Below the pieces are notes generated by a model that did no database searches, was not told where the DNA came from, and saw only the letters and a program-made list of their open reading frames with translations. The position numbers and the translations under genes were made by a program. From a virus: a DNA stretch of 34,883 bases. The stretch lies in the IMG/VR virus record IMGVR_UViG_3300035438_000406, positions 1 through 34,883 of that record; one strand, given 5' to 3'. Shown here piece after piece: positions 16,876 through 23,983 of the stretch (positions are counted from its first letter, which is position 1; each line of letters opens with the position of its first letter).

Positions 16876-18444
16876 ATGCAAACATATTATAAGTTATATA
16901 ATTGTTTTAATGATGAGGTAATATATACGGATACTACTAACTGTCCTCAATGTAATTTATATGTTGGTGATTTAGTAGCTGTTAATGGTTTATCAGTTCC
17001 TTGTTGGTATGTAATAGTTACAAATACTCCTATATTTCCATTAACTCCTGTAGTATTTAATGGAGAGTACCCATGTATACCTTGTGTAACTAAATGTTAT
17101 ACAATTACTGGTATAGGAAATGTAACTTATATAGATCATTTTGGTAATATTAAATATGACACTACTCCAACAAGAATATGTTCAAGTTCATATCCAGATG
17201 CTGTAGGTGTTGATATTAATATTACTATAGGTTTACCATGTGTAATTCCTCCTAATAGTAAAATATATGAATGTCAAGATGTCTGTTATGAATTAATCAA
17301 TTGTGTAACTCGTGAAATAATACAATCTAATTCACAAGAATTAGCATTTTCTTATTCACTTGGTGAAATTGTTACTCTTGCTGAATTTCCAGGATGTTGG
17401 CAAATAGGAACTGCAGTAGTTTGTTTAACTCCAATTCCTGTAACAGTACTTACTACATTTACAGATTGTACAGACTGTATTCCTGTTATTAATTATAAAT
17501 TAGAATCATGTGATCCAGCAGATAGTTTTATATTATTTACATCAGAAGATTTATCTGCATATTTAAATAAAATAGTAACTCTTGATGAATATGAAGGATG
17601 TTTTTATGTAAGTATATATATTGGTGATGTTCCTTCTCCAGTAATAGTAACAGTATCAATTGCTTATGATACATGTCAAGAATGTGCAGCAACAAGATAT
17701 GCAGTAATAGATTGTGCAGGTATAGCTCCAACAGTATACACTACTACTGATTTATCAGCATACTTAACATCTATTATAAAAATTAAATTTTGTGCTGATA
17801 CATGTTATTATGTTGAAGAAACTGATATAAATACTTCAGATGAATTAGTTATTGTAGATACAGTATATGAATCATGTGAAATATGTTTAACTAATACAGT
17901 ATGTTTCTGTAGTACAATAACTAATAACAGTACTGCTACTGCAGTTTTCTCATTTGAAGATTGTGATAATGTGATTAAATCAATTACATTAGCAGCAGGA
18001 GCAACTAGTGTAAAGTTTTGTGTATTAAGATGGATCTATCCTCAAGAATGGGATCTTCCTGAAATATATACTGATAATGGTCCATGTGTAGATAATGGAT
18101 GTCCATCAGATGTTCCTTTTAAAAGTATAAGACCAGGTTATAATTCTCCAGCATGTTCAACTGAATACTATGAAAGAATAGCTTGCTCATACTCTCAGGT
18201 CCTATATAAAGATGTTATTTCACAAAGATATGGTATTGCTCCATGTTGTCCAGAAGATGACTTATATAGACTTGATATTAAATTTCAATTACTAGAGTTA
18301 CAAGCAATTATGAATCCTGACTATATATGTACTCCTTTCCAAGATTGTTGTTCACATAATACAGGTTGTGGATGTGGATGCAATACTCCTACTACTCACA
18401 GTTGTCAACAAACTATAAATTGTGGTTGTGGTTGCAATTCTTAA
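16876..18444 (+). CDS. Cys-rich tandem-module virion protein with CGCGC tail
   Basis: This 522-residue protein holds about 45 Cys. Four copies of a 65-70-residue module are visible at residues 4-70, 138-201, 207-270 and 275-337. Each starts Y-x-L/V-x-x-C, has a TDLSAYL-like centre in copies 3 and 4, a GC[WF]-type motif in most, and ends in a C-x-x-C pair. A different Cys-containing domain (about 74-137) separates copies 1 and 2. The C-terminal part (about 345-490) is another unit with RPGYNSPACSTEYYERI and RYGIAPCCPEDD. The last 32 residues are a CGCGC-repeated, metallothionein-like tail. Repeated small β modules suggest a collar fibre or receptor/glycan-binding appendage. No enzyme motif is visible. 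Confidence 0.8.
   Translation: MQTYYKLYNCFNDEVIYTDTTNCPQCNLYVGDLVAVNGLSVPCWYVIVTNTPIFPLTPVVFNGEYPCIPCVTKCYTITGIGNVTYIDHFGNIKYDTTPTRICSSSYPDAVGVDINITIGLPCVIPPNSKIYECQDVCYELINCVTREIIQSNSQELAFSYSLGEIVTLAEFPGCWQIGTAVVCLTPIPVTVLTTFTDCTDCIPVINYKLESCDPADSFILFTSEDLSAYLNKIVTLDEYEGCFYVSIYIGDVPSPVIVTVSIAYDTCQECAATRYAVIDCAGIAPTVYTTTDLSAYLTSIIKIKFCADTCYYVEETDINTSDELVIVDTVYESCEICLTNTVCFCSTITNNSTATAVFSFEDCDNVIKSITLAAGATSVKFCVLRWIYPQEWDLPEIYTDNGPCVDNGCPSDVPFKSIRPGYNSPACSTEYYERIACSYSQVLYKDVISQRYGIAPCCPEDDLYRLDIKFQLLELQAIMNPDYICTPFQDCCSHNTGCGCGCNTPTTHSCQQTINCGCGCNS
16885..17886 (+). repeat. Four diverged copies of a Cys-containing coding module
   Basis: Copies lie at 16885-17085, 17287-17478, 17494-17685 and 17698-17886, read at protein level. 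Copies 2-4 are adjacent; copy 1 is separated by an unrelated domain. They share Y-x-L-x-x-C at the start, a TL or IK strand in the middle, a GC[WF]-type motif and a terminal CxxC. The DNA is too diverged for recent duplication. Confidence 0.7.
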
Positions 18445-18462
18445 TTAAAATTGTTATATTAT
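18431..18462 (+). promoter_or_regulatory. Candidate promoter overlapping the end of the Cys-rich gene
   Basis: GTTG (18431-18434) is followed after 20 bases by TATATTAT (18455-18462). This is the same -7 octamer as at 5624 and 14755. It lies 18 bases upstream of ATG 18480, and the -33 part overlaps the last codons of the previous gene. Confidence 0.5.
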
Positions 18463-18479
18463 AAATAGATACTAAAGAT

Positions 18480-20210
18480 ATGAAACCATTAAATTTTGAC
18501 AATTCACCGTGTACTCCAACTTCTTCAAATTGTGTAATTTGGGCAGGTCCGGATTTAAACTGTATAAACTTATGTAGAGGAGATTCTATTACAGATGTAA
18601 TTGAAAAACTTGCAACTGAATTATGTACAATTCTAGATACATTAAATATTAATTCTTATGATCTTGATTGCTTTAATTTAGTAAGTTGTGCACCAAGTAC
18701 TTTTACTGACTTGATTAATTTCTTAATACTTAAAGTATGTGAACTTGAAAACATTCCAGTTACTCCTGGCGTACCTCCTTCTAATGGATGTCCTACAGAT
18801 TGTATAGTATCAGTAGCACCATGTTTTGTATCTGGTAGTATAACTACAATGAATCTTACTGAGTATGTAATTGCTATTGGTGAAAAAATATGTGCTCTAA
18901 TTGATGCTAATGCATTACAAGATATAGCAATTGGTGATTTAGAAATAAGAGTAACTACTTTAGAAAATACAGTACCTCCATCATATACTACACCTACTTT
19001 TACATTAGGTTGTACTATAGATACATTATTAATAAATACTACTCAAGCAATAGATACTGTACTAAGAGTATTTATAAATAATGTATGGTGTCCTTATGTT
19101 TCAGCAACAGGAACTGCCGGATGTCTATTAACTGCAGCAGGAAATCAAACTGTTGCACCTAGTGATTTTTCAAAAGTAAATCCTACTGTACAAATGTCTG
19201 TACAATATGTAGGACTATGGGCAATACCAACAGGAGCATTAACAGTATGTGATAGTATTAATAATATTTGGGCATGTATTAAAGATCTAAGAGACGGAAG
19301 TGTAACAGTTTCTGCTTTAGCTACTCCTACAATTAATATGACTGTAACAGGAGGACCTGCATATGTAGTTAGTGGAGAAGTAATTCCATCAGCTCCATCA
19401 GTTGCAAATACATCAAGTGTTGGATTAACAGTTGGTGCAGGTCCAACATATACATTAACAGCAGATGTTGTAGATACAGGTTGGAAAGATCTTGAAGGTT
19501 TTACTTACTATGGAGTAGATGCAGATATACCACAATGTAGAAGAATTGGAAATCAAATACATTTTAGAGGTGTAGTAATGCTTCCTTTAGATAATCCAGC
19601 TGCTCCTGGTTTTGTAGTACCATTACCAACATTTAATTCATATAATGGTACTGTTGGTTGTACAACTTTTAGTGGACTAGGAGGATGTCAACTTAGTGGT
19701 AATGGAACAGCAACTATTAATAATAATGTTTCTGTTATACCTTTAAGTATATTAGATGGAGTTACTTTACTTGATGGATATTATTATTTACCTAATATTA
19801 TTGGTACTAGATCGATTAATGTTGACGCAGTAATGGGTACTACATTAACTGGTGTTTTTACTGTACTTATAACATCAGATAAAAAATTAATAATATCTAC
19901 TCTTAAAGATCAAGAAATACCTACTACAAGATTATCTTCAGCTGCAATTGGTACATCTTCTTTACGTTTTATTACAAGTACAATAACAGCAGGAGATAGT
20001 ATTCCAAATTATATTGTTACTAGTACAATTCATAATGCACCAGCTGGGCCAGCATATAATCTTAGTACTGATAGTACAATACGTACATGGCCTTTTAGTT
20101 GTGATCCTGGAGAAGAAACAGATATAGGAGGTTTTAGCATGAGGATAGATGGGTTAATTGCTTATGTAAATCCTTGTACAACTGATATTAAACCACATAT
20201 AGTTTGTTAA
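18480..20210 (+). CDS. Fibre-like virion protein (576 residues)
   Basis: The N-terminal about 170 residues form a Cys-containing attachment region. It includes SPCTPTSSNCVIWAGPDLNC, a GDSITDVIEKLATELCTILD helix around residues 34-53, and a short coiled coil near 140-166 (GDLEIRVTTLENTV). I recall this type from fibre or baseplate proteins of Bacteroidota phages. The remainder is Thr/Gly/Val-rich β sequence with repeated short strands, as in trimeric fibre shafts. The segment around 333-440 (GWKDLEGFTYYG, then QCRRIGNQIHFRGVV) is a compact β domain like fibre knobs. It probably forms a trimeric appendage that contacts the host surface. There is no signal peptide. It has its own candidate promoter and precedes a second fibre gene. 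Confidence 0.7.
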   Translation: MKPLNFDNSPCTPTSSNCVIWAGPDLNCINLCRGDSITDVIEKLATELCTILDTLNINSYDLDCFNLVSCAPSTFTDLINFLILKVCELENIPVTPGVPPSNGCPTDCIVSVAPCFVSGSITTMNLTEYVIAIGEKICALIDANALQDIAIGDLEIRVTTLENTVPPSYTTPTFTLGCTIDTLLINTTQAIDTVLRVFINNVWCPYVSATGTAGCLLTAAGNQTVAPSDFSKVNPTVQMSVQYVGLWAIPTGALTVCDSINNIWACIKDLRDGSVTVSALATPTINMTVTGGPAYVVSGEVIPSAPSVANTSSVGLTVGAGPTYTLTADVVDTGWKDLEGFTYYGVDADIPQCRRIGNQIHFRGVVMLPLDNPAAPGFVVPLPTFNSYNGTVGCTTFSGLGGCQLSGNGTATINNNVSVIPLSILDGVTLLDGYYYLPNIIGTRSINVDAVMGTTLTGVFTVLITSDKKLIISTLKDQEIPTTRLSSAAIGTSSLRFITSTITAGDSIPNYIVTSTIHNAPAGPAYNLSTDSTIRTWPFSCDPGEETDIGGFSMRIDGLIAYVNPCTTDIKPHIVC

Positions 20211-20236
20211 ATAATTAATTTAATTAAAAAAATATT

Positions 20237-21532
20237 ATGAATACATGTATAAAATGCGGATGTGAAGATGCTTACCCTTCTTTACCTCCATGCCCAACTC
20301 CAGTAGATTGTCCTAATCCACAACCGTGTGCAGAATTTTTTGATGCACAATGTGTTGTGTATACATTACCAGATATTATGTGTGAACTAAATATTGTTGT
20401 TGCACAAGATTCTTCAATTGCTGCTGCATTAGAAAGTATTGTATTATTTTTTTGTACAAATCTTTCAAGTGGTGTATTATCAGTAACTGACAATGGTGCA
20501 GGTGGTGTAGCTGTAAATAATACAGATCCACTTAATCCAGTAGTTAGTTTTATAGGAGTATTTGTAGATGGTACACTTTCAGGTGATGGTACTTTTGGAA
20601 GTCCTTTATCTGTTATATCAAGTGGTGGAGTTACAGGTTCTGGAACACTTAATTATCTTGCACGTTGGACTCCAAATGGAACTACACTTGGAATAGGTGT
20701 TACTAGAGATGATGGTGTATCAGTTGGAATTGGAGTAGCACCTTCTGCTAATGCACTTTTGTATGTTAACAATGCCTCAAAAAATACAACTGTTAGAATA
20801 GACCAATTATTAAATGCAACTAGTATAACAAATGGAGCTTATATTACTAATACTGGTACTAATACTCAAGAAAACAGAGGTTTAGAAATAAGTGTTAATA
20901 ATTCAAGTTTAACAAATACTGGACTTTTGGCTGTAGTTACAGCAAATGCTCCTGCAGTTGGTGTTGGTGGTACATTTATAGTAGGAGGTACTTCATTAAG
21001 TAAATATGCTTTACGATTACAGGATGGAACTGAAGCAGTTGGTAAAGTTTTAACATGTATAACTGGAAATGGAGAAGCTCAATGGCAAACACCTAGTAGT
21101 GGTGGTGGTTTAACTTGGAGTACCCTAACAGGACCTAGTCCTGTAGTAACACTTGCAGCTAATAATGGATATGTTATTAGAGATACTACAGGGTCATTTA
21201 CATTGTTAACACTTCCTTCATCAGGAGTAGTTGTAGGAGATATTATAAAAATCAGTGCTACTACAGAAGGTGGTGGAGGTAGTTTATCAACATGGCAAAT
21301 TTTAGAAGGTAGAGTATTTGATGTTATATTTTATTCTTTTTATGATCCAGCAGTTCCTTTTGAATATACAGGTGTTCTAAGCACGTCACCATTATTAACT
21401 TTTGATGATACTGCATCAATAGGATCTAATGTGTTATTTAAAAATCAATCTTTAACATTAACTTGTGTACAAGATTTAGGAACAGGATATGCTTGGAATA
21501 TAGAATTAGCAAATGGTAAAATGATTGGTTAA
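20237..21532 (+). CDS. Tail/collar fibre protein with β-helix-type repeats
   Basis: Residues 1-85 are a Cys-rich attachment part (KCGCEDAYPSLPPCPTPVDC near the start) that resembles the N-terminus of the preceding fibre protein, suggesting both dock on the same structure. Then VDGTLSGDGTFGSPLSV (about 112-128) is the hallmark 'GDG..SPL' shaft motif of phage fibres. GTLNYLARWTPNG and VGIGVAPSANALLYV (about 137-175) match the pattern of Bacteroidota-phage fibre repeats. The distal part is Gly/Thr/Val-rich β sequence, and no chaperone-like C-terminus or variable region of a diversity-generating element is seen. It is probably a trimeric fibre involved in host contact. A double hairpin with terminator follows. 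Confidence 0.75.
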   Translation: MNTCIKCGCEDAYPSLPPCPTPVDCPNPQPCAEFFDAQCVVYTLPDIMCELNIVVAQDSSIAAALESIVLFFCTNLSSGVLSVTDNGAGGVAVNNTDPLNPVVSFIGVFVDGTLSGDGTFGSPLSVISSGGVTGSGTLNYLARWTPNGTTLGIGVTRDDGVSVGIGVAPSANALLYVNNASKNTTVRIDQLLNATSITNGAYITNTGTNTQENRGLEISVNNSSLTNTGLLAVVTANAPAVGVGGTFIVGGTSLSKYALRLQDGTEAVGKVLTCITGNGEAQWQTPSSGGGLTWSTLTGPSPVVTLAANNGYVIRDTTGSFTLLTLPSSGVVVGDIIKISATTEGGGGSLSTWQILEGRVFDVIFYSFYDPAVPFEYTGVLSTSPLLTFDDTASIGSNVLFKNQSLTLTCVQDLGTGYAWNIELANGKMIG

Positions 21533-21550
21533 TTTAAAAATATTGTCGCA

Positions 21551-21576
21551 GTTTGTTGGTTTCTGTGGCTAACAAC
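21551..21576 (+). other. Imperfect hairpin upstream of the terminator
   Basis: GTTTGTTGG (21551-21559) can pair with CTAACAAC (21569-21576) with one bulged T and one G-U pair. It lies 20 bases after the fibre stop codon and 3 bases before the terminator stem. The stretch is richer in G and C than its surroundings and is not coding. Confidence 0.55.
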
Positions 21577-21579
21577 GAG

Positions 21580-21617
21580 ACCCCGGTATGTATTTTATTA
21601 CCGGGGTTATTTTTTAT
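21580..21617 (+). terminator. Intrinsic terminator after the fibre genes
   Basis: A 9-base GC-rich perfect stem (ACCCCGGTA at 21580-21588 with TACCGGGGT at 21599-21607) with a 10-base loop is followed by TATTTTTTATA. It separates the fibre/collar unit from the ring-muzzle-cargo unit. Confidence 0.92.
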
Positions 21618-21642
21618 ATATGAGTTATATATATTATATTTG
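21612..21642 (+). promoter_or_regulatory. Candidate promoter for the ring-muzzle-cargo unit
   Basis: TATATTTG (21635-21642) is a perfect match to the Bacteroidota -7 consensus TAnnTTTG. A T-rich -33 region (TTTTA, from 21612) lies at about the right distance. It sits 54 bases upstream of ATG 21697 and just behind the terminator. Confidence 0.6.
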
Positions 21643-21696
21643 TTTAACTTGTAATTTTTATAAGTCTGAAAATTTTAGTATATTAATGTATAAGGT

Positions 21697-22287
21697 ATGG
21701 AAAGTAAAATATTTAAGGGACCAGATGTAAAAGGTAAAAGATTTAGACAAGATGTATATCATGTATTAAATAGACAATTCTATAAAGCATTTAAAGAAAA
21801 ATATCCTAAGTATAAGGATGTAGACACTAAGGACCTATATAAAATATGTACAACATTTCATAACTTATTTTTTGAAACAGTAATTGAAACTAGAGATGGT
21901 GTAAAGTTACCAGAAAATTTAGGTAACATATTTATTGGTACATGTCAAACAAGTAAGTTTAGAAGAAACATTGATTTTGGCAAGTCAACAAAATATGGAG
22001 TAATAGTAACAAATACAAATTGGGATACAGATGGCAAGCTTGCTAAAATCTTTTATACTAATAATGCTACTAAGTATACCTTTAGTAATAGGGAATGCTG
22101 GGCCTTTGCAGGATGTAGAAACTTTAAAAGAAGTGTAGCTAAAACATATTCAGAAAATTGGCCTATGTATATACAGGTTGATCCAATGAAAAAAATACGT
22201 AAGATGTTTACTAAGTCTAGGCAAAAAGATTACGTTAAAGGTATTGAAAAAGAAAAGTTAAAAACATATAATGAATTTGATATATGA
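21697..22287 (+). CDS. HU/IHF-like or connector-associated protein (196 residues)
   Basis: Residues 41-81 have the order expected for an HU/IHF subunit: a helix (DVDTKDLYKICTTFHNLFFE) leading into TVIETRDGVKLPENLGNIFIG. HU-family proteins read similarly, as FF-ETV-E-G-V-LPGFG-F. IHF-like genes are known in the structural cluster of crAss-like phages. This protein is about twice HU length, with a basic N-terminus and a 100-residue C-terminal extension containing RECWAFAGCRNFKRSV and a Lys-rich end, so the similarity could be superficial. It may bind DNA at the portal vertex or be a tail component. Its TGA stop overlaps the next start (ATGA), suggesting translational coupling with the ring protein at 22284. 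Confidence 0.55.
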   Translation: MESKIFKGPDVKGKRFRQDVYHVLNRQFYKAFKEKYPKYKDVDTKDLYKICTTFHNLFFETVIETRDGVKLPENLGNIFIGTCQTSKFRRNIDFGKSTKYGVIVTNTNWDTDGKLAKIFYTNNATKYTFSNRECWAFAGCRNFKRSVAKTYSENWPMYIQVDPMKKIRKMFTKSRQKDYVKGIEKEKLKTYNEFDI

Positions 22288-22955
22288 CAACAATTGGTGA
22301 AGCAATATCAAGAGTTAGGAATGCACTTAAAGCTGTAAAGGAAGATCCATTCTTAACTGATAGAACAATATATTTTGCAATATCAAAATATGGGAAATCT
22401 CTTTTAAAAAGAGAAGATAATCAGAACAGGTTAATGAAGATAAGTTCAATATTTTCTACTTTAACATTTGTTGAATTAATAGATGTAGATAAAGTAGAGG
22501 CAGGATGTTTTGGTATTACCTCTGGTTGTTATATTAAAAGAACTAAAGAAAGACTACCTAAGTTTTTTGATGGACTTAATGGGCCACTTATACGTACTGT
22601 ATCTTCATTAGATACATCAGTAGAATTATTTAGAACTGATCCAGGTACATATTCTTCTATGACTAAAGTAAATAGTTTCAGATATAATACTAGAAAATAT
22701 TTCTGGTATTTAGATGGTTATTTATATATGCCTAATATTCCATGGGAAGCAATTAAAGTAGAAGGTATGTTTGAAGATACTATTACAGGTTTTACATGTG
22801 ATACATCTCAAGAATGTAGATTTAGAAATGATGACCAATTAATGTTTCCAGATTACTTATTTGGTGAAATTGAACAATATGTATTAAAAGAATTAACTAT
22901 GTCTATTAATGTACCTACAAATGGTCCTGATGATAGTCAAAACTCATTAAGATAA
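22284..22955 (+). CDS. Ring/adaptor-like tail protein (223 residues)
   Basis: The N-terminus is helical (AISRVRNALKAVKEDPFLTD, then RTIYFAISKYGKSLLKR). A mostly β core follows with SGCYIKRTKERLPKFF (80-95), YLDGYLYMPNIPWEAIKVEG (142-161), and a C-terminal helix from LMFPDYLFGEIEQYVLKE. The helix / 'LP' loop / 'DGxLYMP' strand / helix order is that of head-tail adaptor proteins and repeats in the protein downstream. Overlap with the upstream gene (ATGA) and the downstream gene (TAATG) indicates coupled translation, as expected for components of one complex in fixed ratio. In crAss-like phages the genes before the muzzle encode ring proteins. Which ring this is cannot be told from sequence alone. 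Confidence 0.7.
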   Translation: MTTIGEAISRVRNALKAVKEDPFLTDRTIYFAISKYGKSLLKREDNQNRLMKISSIFSTLTFVELIDVDKVEAGCFGITSGCYIKRTKERLPKFFDGLNGPLIRTVSSLDTSVELFRTDPGTYSSMTKVNSFRYNTRKYFWYLDGYLYMPNIPWEAIKVEGMFEDTITGFTCDTSQECRFRNDDQLMFPDYLFGEIEQYVLKELTMSINVPTNGPDDSQNSLR

Positions 22956-23971
22956 TGGACTTTAATTATACACTCAAGTTTAGAACATTTGACCAATTAC
23001 TGGAAGATGTTACTATTGACTTAAATACATATGCTCTTGAAAATTTAATTGAGCCTCAACAACTAATTAAAGTTGCAAAAAGAGTAACATATGATTTAGG
23101 TCTCAGAATTAATATGACTAAAGAAGCCATATTAGAAGTAGAACATCATAAGGTAAAATTACCTGATGATTTTTATGTAATGAACTTTGGGTCAATATGT
23201 GGATCATTTAGACAAGAAGTAGGATATCAATCTGGAGGTACTACTACTATGGAAGTACCTTATACTGAAGTACCAAGTACAATAGATTTATGTGCACCTC
23301 CTACAGTTAATTGTAGTACTTGTAATGCTAATCCATGTAATCATACTATTGCTTGTGCAGATACTACATTTAATAATACTCCTATATTAGTTCCACAATA
23401 TGATCCTAATAATCCATTTGGTAATACTTGTGTAAGACCAAGAGTATTTTCTAACTGTAAAGGTGAAGCATTTGAATTAATTCAAGTAATACCTACTGGA
23501 GAAACAAGAATATATGAATCACTTATTCCTTTAAGGTTTAGATCTTCAAGAGAAATAGAATGTGATTGTCCTAATCTTTATCTTAATGCAGCTAATGAAG
23601 CATGGATTAAAGATGGTTTCTTACATACTACATTTGATTGTGGTAAAGTATATATTAATTATCAAGGAGCACTAGAAGATGATAATGGTAACTTATTAGT
23701 TCCGGATCATGATGAGATTAATGAGTATTATGAATATGCTGTAAAGCAAAGAATATTTGAAAACTTATATCTTAATGGTGAAGATGTAGTACAAAAATTA
23801 CAACTTATAGAACAAAGATTAAAAGCTGCAAGAAATTATGCTTTATCAATTGTTAATACACCTAACTTTGCAGAGATGAAAGGGTTATGGATGGCTAACA
23901 GAAGAGCACAGTATTCTAAATACTATGACATGTTTAAAAGTTTTAACTATAACAGTATGCGGATATTATAA
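22955..23971 (+). CDS. Ring/adaptor-like protein with Cys-rich insertion (338 residues)
   Basis: It has the same architecture as its upstream neighbour. An N-terminal helical part (residues 10-50) leads into HHKVKLPDDFYVMNFGSICG (64-83), a β core, WIKDGFLHTTFDCGKVYINY (217-236), and a long helical C-terminus from LLVPDHDEINEYYEYAV to the end. That is the pattern of portal-binding adaptors. An insertion at about residues 109-135 holds five Cys (DLCAPPTVNCSTCNANPCNH, then IAC) and more Cys follow at 159, 168, 203 and 205. These may form disulfides or a metal site on the ring exterior. By position directly before the muzzle gene it may correspond to ring protein 1 of ΦcrAss001 (from memory). The start overlaps the previous stop (TAATG). 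Confidence 0.72.
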   Translation: MDFNYTLKFRTFDQLLEDVTIDLNTYALENLIEPQQLIKVAKRVTYDLGLRINMTKEAILEVEHHKVKLPDDFYVMNFGSICGSFRQEVGYQSGGTTTMEVPYTEVPSTIDLCAPPTVNCSTCNANPCNHTIACADTTFNNTPILVPQYDPNNPFGNTCVRPRVFSNCKGEAFELIQVIPTGETRIYESLIPLRFRSSREIECDCPNLYLNAANEAWIKDGFLHTTFDCGKVYINYQGALEDDNGNLLVPDHDEINEYYEYAVKQRIFENLYLNGEDVVQKLQLIEQRLKAARNYALSIVNTPNFAEMKGLWMANRRAQYSKYYDMFKSFNYNSMRIL

Positions 23972-23983
23972 TATTATTATGTT

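Noticed and set aside
21400-21620. Diversity-generating retroelement target (variable repeat with downstream hairpin)
   Set aside because: The fibre C-terminus lacks the usual Asn/Ser/Tyr-rich variable repeat, and no reverse transcriptase or template repeat is in the window.
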